Origin: Symbiodinium natans
Lineage: Eukaryota; Sar; Dinophyceae; Suessiales; Symbiodiniaceae
NCBI GenBank assembly: GCA_905221605.1
Contig: CAJNDS010000757.1
Coordinates: 1 to 64,000 of the forward strand
Length of the DNA stretch: 64,000 nt
Reading direction: 5' to 3'
Part shown: one piece after another, positions 10,776 through 20,889 of the stretch
How positions within the stretch are numbered: the first letter of the stretch is position 1
How the letters are laid out: the number at the start of each line of letters is the position of its first letter
Made by a program: the position numbers and the translations under genes
Notes under the pieces: generated by a model
The model's database searches: none
What the model saw: only the letters and a program-made list of their open reading frames with translations
Told to the model about the DNA's origin: nothing

Positions 10776-12143
10776 GAATTTTTTGGAACCCAAAAGCCTT
10801 CAGAGTTCAGGGCTTTGGGTTTTTTGGGGTTTTTGGGGTTTTTGTGGGTTTTTTGTGGGGTTTTTGTGGGGTTTTTGGGGTTTAGGGTTGCGGGTTTTTG
10901 GGGTTTAGGGTTTTTGGGGTTTCCCAAGCCCCTGAATCCCAAAACCCTAAACCCAGTGTAGGGTTGAGTTGCCTCGGACACCATAAATGTACCCATTAGA
11001 AGGGCCAAAGTACATCTTTGCGTGTTACGGCTTAGGGTTTTTTGGTGGGAGGCACCCCCAAATCACAGCCAAGTAACTGTTTTGGGTGGAGGTGTGGCCT
11101 GGGTTTCGCTGGGAACCCTAACGCCTCAACTCCAAGTCTCTCAAGTCTCGGGCTTCCCTCATGTCTTCCGGCTTGGTGGCTTAGGGTTTGGGGTTTGTGG
11201 TTTGGGGTTTGGGATGTAGGGTTAGGGTTTAGGGTAGTTGGGTGAGAGGGCTAGGAAGTACGGGGGTAGAGCCCCCCAGATGCTGACGGGGACCTTTTTG
11301 CGGCTGTTCCGACGGAGACCATGTGACCGGAGTCATGATGGTGGAGGAGCTAGCCTTGAACCATCAGGACCCTCATGATTCGGGTCCTGGATAACGCATC
11401 GTTGTCGTCAATACCCAAACCCTAAAGACCAAATCCTGAGCCCGAAGCCCTAAATCCCTAAACCTGACCATAGGCAAGCGCCTTGCACTGAAGCCCTCAA
11501 CCCTAAACCTCCCTCAAAGCGGCTTTAAACCCTAAACCCAAAATCCTGACCCTTAACGACAGCTACAACCCTGAGCCCTAAACCTCTTCAATCTCTGAAG
11601 CTGCCATACCGCACCCCAAGGTGTTGCGGTTTTCGGTTTTTGTTCCGGGTTGTGGGCCCTTTATTTTTGGCTGTGGTTAAGGCCTTGTCACACTGGCCGA
11701 AGCCCAAAATGCTTTGAAAAACTTTGGAAAGTAGGGTTGGTTTAAGGTTCGGGGTGGCTCAGGGTTCGGGTTTTCGCGGAACATCCCTTACAGTAAAGTT
11801 TGAGAGCGTTTTGGGGGTTTGGGGTGGGTGGGGGGAGGGCTGCCAGGCACGAGCCGCGCCGGCAGGAGTCTCGCTCACCCGCTCCGTATCTTGGCTTGGC
11901 CGAAACCCTAAACCCTAAAGCCCCAAACTCCACAACCTCAAGCCCTCACCGCCGCGGCGGAAGTGCGAAACCTTCGACACCAACCCCAATCTAGAAAACC
12001 CCTCAAGCCCTCCACCCCCCCTCAGCCCGAAACCCTAAACCCTAAACCCGAAACCCGAAGCCCTACCCAAACCCCAAACCCCACCCAAACCCCCAAACCC
12101 TACTGTAAGCCCTGGGGGTTCGTTGGCGCTTCGTGATTTAAAG
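10776..12143. repeat. Intron-like stretch, mixed repeats
   Basis: This holds a TTTTTGGGG-rich segment (10810-10925), scattered TTTAGGG and CCCTAAA motifs, and unique pieces at 10960-11160, 11230-11410 and 11580-11800. Short open frames (for example 11724-11918 plus) are low-complexity or unsupported. No exon could be phased here. Confidence 0.5.
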
Positions 12144-12336
12144 CCTTGGCAGCCCAGTGGTACCCTTTGCCCTGTTTTTTGGTTATTGGGTTTCCTTATA
12201 AAAAAGCCTAGCAAAAAAGGGTTCAGGGTTTAGGGTTTAGGGTTTAGGGTTTAGGGTTTAGGGTTTAGGGTTTAGGGTTTAGGGTTTAGGGTAACCCCTA
12301 AACCCTTATTGTAATATGGTTGCTGGGCTACCAAGA
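12144..12336. mobile_element. MITE-like element (copy 2), right end abuts exon
   Basis: The left end CCTTGGCAGCCCAGTGGTAC and right end GGTTGCTGGGCTACCAAG are inverted copies. A TTTAGGG array of about ten units (12222-12292) sits inside. The right terminal repeat ends about nine bases before the inferred acceptor of exon 12345, so the element forms the 3' end of the intron and may supply its polypyrimidine or branch region. Confidence 0.65.
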
Positions 12337-12344
12337 AGCTGCAG

Positions 12345-12408
12345 AGCTACCCAAGGCGGCGGGGCCTCTCGGCAGAAATCTCGCAGCGACTTGGGTGGCA
12401 TGAAGAGG
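12345..12408 (+). CDS. Gene A exon, Ser/Arg/Gly-rich
   Basis: After the acceptor CTGCAG the exon reads ATQGGGASRQKSRSDLGGMK and R, with its first base completing the split codon from exon 10775. It ends at AGG followed by GCATCG, a GC donor in phase 0. A second frame is also open; the one given is favoured by phase matching on both sides. Confidence 0.45.
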
Positions 12409-12725
12409 GCATCGGCTTTAGGGTTCAGGGTTTAGGCTATGGGGTTTGGAGGGTTTGGAGTTTAGGGTTTAGGGTTTGGGGTTTAGGGTTTGGGGGGTTT
12501 AGGGTTTGGGGTTTAGGGTTTAGGGTTTCGGGTTTCGGGTTTCGGGTTTCGGGTTTGGGGTTTAGGGTTTGGGGTTTCGGGTTTAGGGTTTGGGGTTTCG
12601 GGTTTAGGGTTTGGGGTTTAGGGTTTAGGGTTTTGGGTTTAGGGTTTGGGGTTTCGGGTTTAGGGTTTGGGGTTTAGGGTTTAGGGTTTCGGGTTTAGAG
12701 TTAGGGTTCAGGGTTTAGTGTTCTT
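12409..12725. repeat. TTTAGGG array with TTTGGGG and TTTCGGG variants
   Basis: Forty or so 7-mers in which TTTAGGG alternates with TTTGGGG and TTTCGGG. It is on the 5' side of the inferred intron. Confidence 0.95.
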
Positions 12726-12900
12726 AAAGGGTGATCGAAAAGCATGTTCAGGGACTAGGGTTTAGGGTTGAGGGTTTGGGGTTCAGGTTTAGGGGATCAC
12801 GCTGCGTTTCGTGCACGTCTCGCAAGAAAAGCGTTCGTGAACGAGCTTGTTGTTTGGCTGATCACGAAAATGAACCACAAGTGAAGCGCAGAAAATGAGC

Positions 12901-13082
12901 CACCCTAAACCCTAAACCCTAAACCCTAAACCCTAAACCCTAAACCCTAAACCCTAAACCCTAAACCCTAAACCCTAAACCCTAAACCCTAAACCCTAAA
13001 CCCTAAACCCTAATCCCTAATCCCTAAACCCTAAGCCCTAAGCCCTAACCCCTAAACCCTAAACCCTAAACCCTAAACCCTC
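12901..13082. repeat. CCCTAAA array
   Basis: About twenty-five units, nearly perfect, with CCCTAAT and CCCTAAG variants at the right end. It adjoins the 55-bp satellite. Confidence 0.97.
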
Positions 13083-13102
13083 TTTTACTATGTATATTTA
13101 AA

Positions 13103-14131
13103 CCCTAATGACCTTCGTCGGCAAATGGTTTTTTTCCACCCGGGGGGGGGCCCTAACCCTGACCCCCTTCGTCGGCAAATGGTTTTTTTCCACCCGGGGG
13201 GGGCCCTAAACCCTGACCCCCTTCGTCGGCAAATGGTTTTTTTCTACCCGGGGGGGTCCTAAACCCTGACCCCCTTCGTCGGCAAATGGTTTTTTTCCAC
13301 CCCGGGGGGGGCCCTAAACCCTGACCCCCTTCGTCGGCAAATGGTTTTTTTCCACCCGGGGGGGCCCTAAACCCTGACCCCCTTCGTCGGCAAATGGTTT
13401 TTTTCCACCCGGGGCCCCCCCAAAACACCCCAAATGAGGGGGACCCCAGGATCGGCCCCGGCCCCAGTTCAAAATGCGATTTTTTAGTATTGAAATCGAC
13501 GGTTCTGGGTGGCCTCCTGTTTTCTGGATTTTGACCAAAACCGGGGGGGGGGGCCCTAAACCCTGACCCCCTTCGTCGGCAAATGGTTTTTTTCCACCCG
13601 GGGGGGGGCCCCTAAACCCTGACCCCCTTCGTCGGCAAATGGTTTTTTTCCACCCGGGGGGGGCCCTAAACCCTGACCCCCTTCGTCGGCAAATGGTTTT
13701 TTTCCACCCGGGGGGGGCCCTAAACCCTGACCCCTTCGTCGGCAAATGGTTTTTTTCCACCCGGGGGGCCCTAAACCCTGACCCCCTTCGTCGGCAAATG
13801 GTTTTTTTCCACCCGGGGGGGGCCCTAAACCCTGACCCCCTTCGTCGGCAAATGGTTTTTTCCACCCGTAAGGGGTCCTAAACCCTGACCCCCTTCGTCG
13901 GCAAATGTTTTTTTTCCACCCAGGGGGGGCCCTAAACCCTGACCCCCTTCGTCGGCAAATGGTTTTTTTCCACCCGGGGGGGGCCCTAAACCCTGACCCC
14001 CTTCGTCGGCAAATGGTTTTTTTCCACCCGGGGGGGCCCTAAACCCTGACCCCTTCGTCGGCAAATGGTTTTTTTCCACCCGGGGGGGGGGGGGCCCTAA
14101 ACCCTGACCCCCTTCGTCGGCAAATGGTTTT
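13103..14131. repeat. 55-bp satellite, 17 copies in two blocks
   Basis: The unit contains CTTCGTCGGCAAATGG, a T run, CCACCC, a G run of variable length and CCCTAAACCCTGACCCC. Seventeen copies of the CTTCGTCGGCAAATGG core lie at about 13110, 13165, 13219, 13275, 13327, 13380, 13567, 13626, 13679, 13732, 13785, 13838, 13890, 13946, 13999, 14050 and 14109. Spacing is 51-59 bases within blocks, mostly because the G run changes length. Open frames encoding KKPFADEGG-type repeats are artefacts of the array. Confidence 0.95.
13425..13545. repeat. Dispersed GATTTTTTAGTA repeat interrupting the satellite
   Basis: The segment splits the 55-bp array. Part of it recurs at 14200-14300 in the same orientation, and an inverted relative occurs at 43030-43080 and 43490-43535. 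It is non-coding. Confidence 0.7.
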
Positions 14132-14139
14132 TCCTATTT

Positions 14140-14560
14140 GGGGCATAGGGTTTAGGGCTCGTAGGGTTTGGGGCATAGGGTTTAGGGCTAAATTTTGCTC
14201 CCAAAACACCCCAAATGAGGGGGACCCCAGGATCGGCAAGGGTCCCAGTTAAAAATGCGATTTTTTAGTACTGAAATTTTCTGGAGTTTTGACCAAAACC
14301 GAGCCTTCACCGATCGGGGCTTCTAAACCGTAGGGTTTAGGGCCCTAAGAGCATAAAGGGCCTTAGATTAGATTTCGGGTTTTGGGTCCGTGAAAAACTA
14401 AAATATTTTGGACCAATTGGACTTTGAGCTTTAAGCCTACCGGGAAAGTATTGAGTGAACTTTATATTTTCTCAATGTTATGGGTTTCTTGGGTGGGTGG
14501 GATTTTTTCCAACGCTTGACAAGCTGCTTGACTAGTGAATGCTCGGACTTGAGATGCTGA
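14140..14560. other. Unique intron-like stretch
   Basis: It contains a second copy of the GATTTTTTAGTA repeat (14200-14300) and then about 230 bases of AT-richer unique DNA. No gene is seen. Confidence 0.5.
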
Positions 14561-14564
14561 ACCC

Positions 14565-14683
14565 TAAACCCTAAACCCTAACCCTAAACCCTAAACCCTA
14601 AACCCTAAACCCTAAACCCTAAACCCTAAACCCTAAACCCTAAACCCTAAACCCTAAACCCCAAACCCTAAACCCTAAACCCC
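14565..14683. repeat. CCCTAAA array
   Basis: Seventeen units ending five bases before the inferred acceptor at 14688. Confidence 0.97.
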
Positions 14684-14688
14684 TGAAG

Positions 14689-14748
14689 GCGACTGGGCTC
14701 CGTTGCCTTGGCGGCCGCTGCGGAGCACTGGGGACTCCCCAGCGAGAG
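14689..14748 (+). CDS. Gene A candidate exon, Gly/Cys-containing
   Basis: After CTGAAG the segment reads ATGLRCLGGRCGALGTPQRE and ends at GAG followed by GAAGGC, a GA donor. It is 60 nt, phase 0 at both ends, and so fits between exons 12408 and 15295 without changing frame. Flanks have the usual polarity (CCCTAAA before, TTTAGGG after). Other frames are open, so confidence is moderate. Confidence 0.4.
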
Positions 14749-14763
14749 GAAGGCGGCTGGCTC

Positions 14764-14985
14764 AGGGTTTAGGGTTTAGGGCTAGGGTTTAGGGCTAGGG
14801 TTTAGGGTTTAGGGTTTAGGGTTTAGGGTTTAGGGTTTGGGGTTTGGGGTTTGGGGTTTGGGGTTTGGGGTTTGGGGTTTAGGGTTTCAGGGTTTTGGGT
14901 TATGGGCTTGGGGGTTAGGGTTCAGGGTTTGGGGGTTTTAGGGTTTAGTTAGGGTTTAGGGCTTAGGGTCAGACCCTAAAGCCTA
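14764..14985. repeat. TTTAGGG and TTTGGGG array
   Basis: The array begins about fifteen bases after the inferred donor of exon 14689-14748. Confidence 0.95.
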
Positions 14986-15294
14986 AATGTTAAGGCCTAA
15001 GCCCTGAACCCCCCTTGAGGAATTAGTGTGTTAGATGGTTCGATGTGAACGGGTCAATTGGGGCATCGGAAGTTTATTCAGGGGTAACGGGCTGCAGTAG
15101 TGAGCTCCAAATCGTAGCCCGTTCAACCCAAACCACCGCAAGCTTTGGGTTTAACGCTAAACCACAAACCCCAAACCCCAAACCCCAAACCCTAAACCCT
15201 AAGCCCTAAACCCTAAACCCTAAACCCTACACCCTGAACCCCAAACCCTAAACCCTAAACCCTAAACCCAAAACCCTAAACCCTAAACCCGCAG

Positions 15295-15378
15295 GCCTCC
15301 GCCTCCCCCCGGCGAGCGCGGGGCGCGAGCCCCGCGCCGAAACCGCGGGCGGGACCGCTGCGGGGCCGGAATGTGCTG
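15295..15378 (+). CDS. Gene A exon, Arg/Pro/Ala-rich
   Basis: After the acceptor CCCGCAG the exon reads ASASPRRARGASPAPKPRAG and PLRGRNVL. It ends at CTG followed by GCCTCG, a GC donor in phase 0, and joins in phase to 16147. GC content is very high. The basic, disordered composition continues that of the two preceding exons. Confidence 0.5.
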
Positions 15379-16146
15379 GCCTCGGGGGGGCTGTTTAGGG
15401 TTTAGGGTTTAGGGTTTCGGGGTTTAGGGTTTAGGGTTTCGGGTTTAGGGTTTAGGGTTTAGGGTTTCGGGTTTAGGGGTTGCCCCAAAAGTACCTACCC
15501 TCCAGGGCCCCACCGCCCCATGCCAGGGGGCACAATTTTCGGGTGTTTAGGGTTTAGGGTTTCGGGGTTTAGGTTTTGCCGGGAGTTCAGGGTCTTGGTT
15601 TGAAGACTCTCGCGTGTTTTGCAGCGTGGGAGGGCTCCGCGGGTGTTGAGGGTTTAGGGTTTAGGGTTTAGGGGTTTAGGGTTTAGGGTTTAGGGTTTAG
15701 GGTTTCAATCAGCAGCTCTGCGGCTTGGAGTTTCATTGGGGTGCCAAGGGTGTTTTGGGGGTTTTGGTGCGTGGCGTCTGGGGCTTGGAGGCCCGAAGCC
15801 CCAAACCCTAAGCCCTAAACCCTAAACCCTAAACCTTAAGCCCTAAACCCTAAACCCGAAACCCGAAACCCTAAACCCTAAACCCTAAACCCTAAACCCT
15901 AAACCCTAAACCCTAAACCCTAAACCCTAAACCCTGAACCCTTAGGCTCTGCTTTGACTTGGGCTTTGCAGCTTTAGGGGCACTGGGATTTGGGGTTCAT
16001 GAAGTCGAGCTGGGAACCCTGCACCCCAATCTGAAGCCCCAAAGCCCTAAAGCCCGACTGAACCCTATATAAGCCCTAAACCCACAACCCTAAGCCCTAA
16101 ACCTCAAGCCCTAAACCCTAAATCCTAGATACACCACGCTCGTCAG
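15379..16146. repeat. Intron of gene A with both array types
   Basis: TTTAGGG and TTTCGGG units follow the exon (15394-15480, 15545-15570, 15650-15706) and CCCTAAA units precede the next one (15800-15940, 16070-16125). The unique pieces between carry no phased exon. Confidence 0.55.
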
Positions 16147-16232
16147 ACTGGCCCCGTCTTGGCCGCCTCCTCTTCCGCGCGGTCGCTGAAAGGCTTGGGG
16201 CTGTCACGAGGACCCGACCCGGCCCCGTCAGG
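16147..16232 (+). CDS. Gene A exon
   Basis: After the acceptor CGTCAG it reads TGPVLAASSSARSLKGLGLS and RGPDPAPS, ending at CAGG followed by GTTTAGGG, a GT donor that is itself the first telomere-like unit. It finishes in phase 2, and the split codon is completed by the first base of 16816. This join is one of the better supported in gene A. Confidence 0.6.
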
Positions 16233-16815
16233 GTTTAGGGTTGGGGGTTTAGGCTTTGGGGTTAGGGTGCAGGGTTCAGGGTTTCAGAATTAGCTTGTAA
16301 GGTCAAAAACTCACTGCTCATGGCTTCAGGGTTCAGGTTTAGGGTTTAGGGTTTAGGGTTTAGGGTTTAGGGTCTAGGGTTCAGGGTTCAGGCTTCAGGG
16401 TGTCGGCTTCAGGGCTTCTGAGGTTTCGCCCTGAGTCTCCAAGACCCTGAGGATGCTGTCCTCCACGTGTTTCGGGGTTTAGGGTGTAGGGTTTAGGGTT
16501 TAGGGTTTAGGGTTTAGGGTTTAGGGGGGCTTCGGCTTTTGCAGGGCATTCAATTGCTTGAGGGCTTAGGAATCCTTGGAGACCGTTCCGGGTTCAGTTG
16601 GGTACAGTAACCCTCTTCAAGCAACGGCGGCAAAGGGTTCCCCTCTACTGCTCAAGATGGTTGGGACTGTCGGTTTTCAGGGTTTTAGGCTTTGTCTTCC
16701 GGAGTTTTGGAGTTTAAGGTTTGGGTCGCGGCTTTTGGGCTTGAGGCTTAGGGTTTAGGGTTTAGGGTTAGGGTTTAGGGTTTAGGGTTTTGGGTTTAGG
16801 GTCTCCTGTGGACAG

Positions 16816-16892
16816 GACCCTCCTCGCCAGTGCGAGCATGCCACTCGCTTTGGCGCCCACCAGTAAATGGCACTTGAGCGATCACGCACCAG
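16816..16892 (+). CDS. Gene A exon
   Basis: The exon lies between GTGGACAG and the GT donor GTGTCG. It reads TLLASASMPLALAPTSKWHL and SDHAP, with split codons at both ends (phase 2 in, phase 1 out), both matched by the neighbours. Of the three frames, one has an in-frame TAA inside the exon, which supports the choice. Confidence 0.6.
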
Positions 16893-17728
16893 GTGTCGCC
16901 TAGATTCTTAGGGGTTTTAGGGGTTCAGGATTTAGGGGAGTAACTTGAGTGTCCCTGTGGTTTGATGAGTGTTTTGTGCGAAGTGGTGCTGGAGAATTCG
17001 CGACACCTGATGGAGATCGTCAGCCACGCTGTCTGCTGTGAAGCTCTGACTCTGTGATGCCGACTGCGTACCCAGAGGTGTAGAAGCTCAAGTCCACACA
17101 GCTGAGAATCCCGAAGACCCGAAGAGCTCTGAACCTTTCGGGTAAACCCTGGACCCTCTCCAGCATTCAAGCCCCCTAAACCCTAAACCCTAAACCCTAA
17201 ACCCCAAACCCTAAACCCTAAACCCTAAACCCTAAACCCACATGAAACCCAAGACCTTGGTTTCCTCGGGTTTGCTGGAACCCACCCTGTGGCCCTTGGG
17301 GTTGTGGGGTTTCGGGTTTTGGGTTTTCGGGGTGAACGGGTGTAGGGTCTAGCCCTAAACCCTAAACCCTAAACCCTAAACCCTAAGCCCTAAGCCCTAA
17401 GCCCTAAGCCCTAAGCCCTAAGCCCTAAGCCCTAAGCCCTAAGCCCTAAACCCTAAACCCTAAACCCTAAACCCTAAACCCTAAATGCATGATATGGTAC
17501 AGTTTTATAGTCATATACCTTATTTTGTTATATGATCAAAGCTCGGCCCGTGCCCCCCTCCCCCTCCACGGTAGGGTCTAGGGTCTAGGGTCTAGGGTCT
17601 AGGGTTTAGGGTTTCGGGTTTAGCGTTTAGGGTTGAGGGCTAAACCCTAAACACTAAACCCTAATTCCTAAACCCTAGGCTTTAACCCTGGACCCCAGAC
17701 CCTAAGCCGTCATTTCAAGGTTCTGCAG
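16893..17728. other. Intron of gene A with a unique core
   Basis: It contains a unique core at 16925-17170 with an open frame on each strand (minus 81 codons; plus contains VVLENSRHLMEIVSHAVCCE). TTTAGGG-type and CCCTAAA-type sequence follow, including a CCCTAAG array at 17385-17450. The AT-rich piece 17490-17530 is unique. A nested exon at 16930-17060 cannot be excluded. Confidence 0.35.
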
Positions 17729-17826
17729 AGCTTTGCGGCACTCATGCGCTGTATTTGCGAAGGGGTCGCCCGGTCGCCCCCTCATGTACCAATGGAGAAA
17801 CCTGGCCCCGGACTTCACAAGAATGG
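17729..17826 (+). CDS. Gene A exon
   Basis: After TTCTGCAG the phase-matched frame reads LCGTHALYLRRGRPVAPSCT and NGETWPRTSQEW. It ends at TGG followed by GTTTAGGG, a GT donor in phase 0. All three frames are open across this exon; this one is the only frame agreeing with both the upstream split codon and the terminal exon. Confidence 0.6.
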
Positions 17827-17864
17827 GTTTAGGGCTTAGGGTTTAGGGTCGCTGATTTCTGCAG
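17827..17864 (+). other. 38-nt intron made of TTTAGGG units
   Basis: The inferred intron starts GTTTAGGGCTTAGGG and ends TTTCTGCAG. At 38 nt it is shorter than any other here. Its first half consists of telomere-like 7-mers, which suggests that a very small repeat insertion can be enough to form an intron. Confidence 0.5.
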
Positions 17865-17966
17865 ACGAAGGGCTTTGAAGGAGTTTGCAAGGCCTTGCAA
17901 AAGGAGTTGAGTCCTCCAAGAGCCCTCGGCGGGAGTGCGCCGAGGTCGAAGAGAGCAAGGTTTTGA
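17865..17966 (+). CDS. Gene A terminal exon
   Basis: The exon reads TKGFEGVCKALQKELSPPRA then LGGSAPRSKRARF and a TGA stop at 17964-17966. The C-terminal KRAR cluster could be a nuclear signal. With the three exons before it, it forms a phase-consistent chain of 122 codons. No TTTAGGG array follows at once, as expected after a gene end. The product is unidentified. Confidence 0.55.
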   Translation, partial: TKGFEGVCKALQKELSPPRALGGSAPRSKRARF

Positions 17967-19411
17967 TCAGAGGCATGTCCTTCATCGGGCCCCCTAGTCA
18001 ACCCTACAAAGGGTTTAGGGTTTAGGGGTTTAGGGTTTAGGGTTTAGGGTTTAGGGTTTAGGGTCATAGTCCAATAGCCCAGGGTTGTGGAATTGACGCT
18101 TTTGTGCTGTTTGCGTCAGTTTCTTTTTTATCCTCAAAGTTCTCCGCACTCCACACGCTCGGAGCTGTAGCGTGGACAGTTCGTAAAAGGCGAATACCGT
18201 ATGTGCCCTTCATAGTTTATACTTTGCCTACAATACGTGGATCATTCTAAGGGTATATAAGGGGTGTAGAAGGGGTCCCCTCGTTGGGCACAGACTAAGG
18301 GACCATGGAGTTACCCTTAGAAGCATCGTCCGCCTAGAAAAAGCGCTTCATCGTGGGCCTGGAAGGTCGGCTCGTAGGTCGCCCCTGGAAAGGGCGAGGG
18401 GCCACGGCGGTTTGATGCGCAGCTTCGGTTTAAAGCCCCGATTCCCTAAACCCTAGGCCCTAGACCTTAAACCCTAAACCCTAAACCCTAAACCCTAGAC
18501 CTTAAACCCGAAACCCCTAAACCCTCACGAGCCAACCGAAAAGCCACAAAAGCCCTGGCCTAAGCCTTGCGTCTGCCTTGAGTGCCGGAGACGATGTATA
18601 AGTGCTCAGAGATTAGGATTTTAGCTTTTAGGGTTTGAAGTCTGGGGTCCCCCCGCTGCCAAAACGGGCAGCAGCAAAATGATCGTTGGAGTGTTGCTCA
18701 ACATTCGCCCCTGCAAGTGAGAAAAAGAGGGCGAGCGAGGGAGAGAGAGAGGAAAGGTGCAAATCCCTGCTCCTCAAAGGTACACCCTAGACCCTAAGCC
18801 CTAAGCCCTAAGCCCTAAACCCTAAACCCTAAACCCTAAACCCTAAACCCTAAACCCTAAACCCTTCAAGACCACGGCGCACTCCGCTCCATCGAATGTC
18901 ATGGGTTTAGGGTTTAGGGTTTAGGGTTTGGGGTTTAGGGTTTAGGGTTTAGGGTTTAGGTTTTGGGGTTTAGGGTGTAGGGTTTAGGGTTCCGGTTATG
19001 TACTCATATTCTATGTGCATTCAAAAATTCATCATGAATAGTAATCATGTTAATAGAAAATAGCAATGTTCTGAATAGGATGTTCCCCCGTATACTAACA
19101 GTCCTTAGCAGGGATTATAGTCCCCCGGGGATGGGGCTGAGGATTTGATTGCTTCAGGGCTTAAGCGTCTTGAGTTTGCATGCTGTGAGCCGTCAGGTTT
19201 TGAGGAGGAGGCCTAGGAGTGAATTTCCACCCTGAACCCTGTGGCTTAGGGTTTAGGGTTTAGGGCCCTGTCTTGCCTGAAGAAGCCTAAATCCTAAGTC
19301 CTAGACCCTGAGCCCTGAACCCTCACCCCACCGTCTGAGCCCCCCAAGCCCCGAAACTTGCAGTGACAGGCAAGCCTGGCGAGCCATCCACACTTATCTT
19401 CAGAAGCAGGC

Positions 19412-19447
<36 letters not shown>

Positions 19448-20500
19448 TACCGGGGTCTGGGTTTAGGGTTTAGGGTGCCCAAAACCTCTTGGTTAGACAT
19501 CAGGTTGTGGTCATGAACATGCTCCGCCTAAGCCAGAAACCCTGAAGAACCTAACCCGGATGAAGGCCCAAACGCCTCGAAACCAAGGTTGCAGGAGGCT
19601 CTTGGGCTCTGAGCGATGTCACACCGTAGTCAAACCCAACTCAGCCCATAAAACTGCCTAAAACCAGGGTTTTCTTCTAGGACGGAAGAAGCTCCCAATT
19701 CTGGGGCCAAGGGGGCTTCGGAGAATGTAGGGCCCTTTTTACCTTAAACCCTAGACCCTCAACCCTAAACCCTAAACCCTAAACCTAAGCCCTAAGCCCT
19801 AAGCCCTAAGCCCTAAGCCCTAAGCCCTAAGCCCTAAGCCCTAAGCCCTAAGCCCTAAGCCCTAAGCCCTAAGCCCTAAGCCCTAAGCCCTAAGCCCTAA
19901 GCCCTAAGCCCTAAGCCCTAAGCCCTAAACCCAGAGCTTGGTGCCTGTATTGTACGGCTTTCGGGGTGTCTCAACCCCGAACCCCCTCTTCTTGCCCCAG
20001 ACTTTTCCGAGTGAGTCTTGGGCGCCTTGATTTCGGCAGCCCAGGCCAGGCAAAGACCCTAAAACCTTGGGGGTTTAGGGTTTAGGGCTGAGGGAACCTG
20101 CAGATCTGCCCGAGGTTCTCCTGAACGACCAATTGCCCTTGCCAGACTGAGTGTGGTATTTTGCCTGAGAGCTCTTACCTCTTTGTTTCCTCGAACCCCC
20201 AAACCTACACTCCCAGCCCGGACCCTTTAAATTCCCATAAATTCGAAAGCTCTCAAGAGTGACTGCAGGAACCCTAAACCCTGACGCCCGGAAAACAAGT
20301 CCCTCAACTCCTCAACCCCTAAGGCCCCAAGCTTTCCACGAACACGCAACCCTAAACCCTAAACCCTAAACCCTAAACCCTAAACCCTAAACCCTAAACC
20401 CTAAACCCTAAACCCTAAACCCTAAACCCTAAACCCTAAACCCTAAACCCTAAACCCTAAACCCTAAACCCTAAACCCTAAACCCTAAACCTAAAGGCCC
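17967..20500. repeat. Intergenic or intron-like stretch
   Basis: Arrays: TTTAGGG at 18008-18065 and 18903-18990, CCCTAAA at 18470-18520 and 18800-18865, and CCCTAAA at 20350-20492. Other content: a partial GGGATGTTCCCCC MITE end at 19079, a CT microsatellite at 19410-19443 and unique DNA between. A possible exon at 18325-18430 (VRLEKALHRGPGRSARRSPL) lacks clear flanks. Near 20101 another short open piece follows CTGCAG. Confidence 0.4.
19781..19932. repeat. CCCTAAG tandem array
   Basis: About twenty-one perfect CCCTAAG units, a variant of CCCTAAA. A smaller array of the same variant is at 17385-17450 and another at 23162-23205. Confidence 0.95.
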
Positions 20501-20509
20501 CCCCGCAAG

Positions 20510-20565
20510 CCGTGGAGCACATCGCAGCCTACAGGCCCGCTTCTGGGAAAGTTTGGGCAGCTGGG
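20510..20565 (+). CDS. Gene D candidate exon
   Basis: After CCGCAAG it reads VEHIAAYRPASGKVWAAG and ends at a GT donor that starts GTTTAGGG. The upstream flank is a 20-unit CCCTAAA array. It starts in phase 1 and ends in phase 0, joining 20828 in frame. The ending GKVWAAG recalls an RCC1-type blade but is too short to assign. Confidence 0.45.
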
Positions 20566-20827
20566 GTTTAGGGTTTAGGGTTTAGGGTTTAGGGTTTAGG
20601 GTTTTTCCTTCCCTCATGACAGTTGCCTTGTCTCTGCTGGGGGAGAGGGGAGCCCAAGAAGGGTTTTGAGTTTAGGGCTTACCCAGAGTAGGCCCTTGTT
20701 CCCTTTTTGAAAGGGTTTAGGTTCCCTTATAAGCCCCGTTAAAGCAAGAAGGTTACCCTCTTTATTCCTAGGTTACTCCGGGTTCTCGAAGAAGCAAAGT
20801 TTAGTTTGATGTTCACGATGACAACAG

Positions 20828-20889
20828 CCGGCCGAAGCCAGGCGCCAGGTGGAAGACGAGTTGAACGAGAAGTGTGGGCCACAGAGGGG
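20828..20889 (+). CDS. Gene D candidate exon, coiled-coil type
   Basis: After GACAACAG it reads PAEARRQVEDELNEKCGPQR and ends at GG followed by GTTTAGGG (GT donor, phase 2). The charged heptad-like sequence and the TTTAGGG array starting at the donor support an exon. Its partner downstream was not found. Confidence 0.45.

Noticed and set aside
10702-10908. 68-codon frame extending past exon 10685-10775
   Set aside because: After about 10780 it runs into TTTTTGGGG repeats (GFWGFCGFF), so the frame is real only up to the inferred donor.
13153-14239. Open frames encoding repeated KKPFADEGG units
   Set aside because: They arise from the 55-bp satellite; G-run length changes shift the frame from copy to copy, which a real protein repeat would not tolerate.
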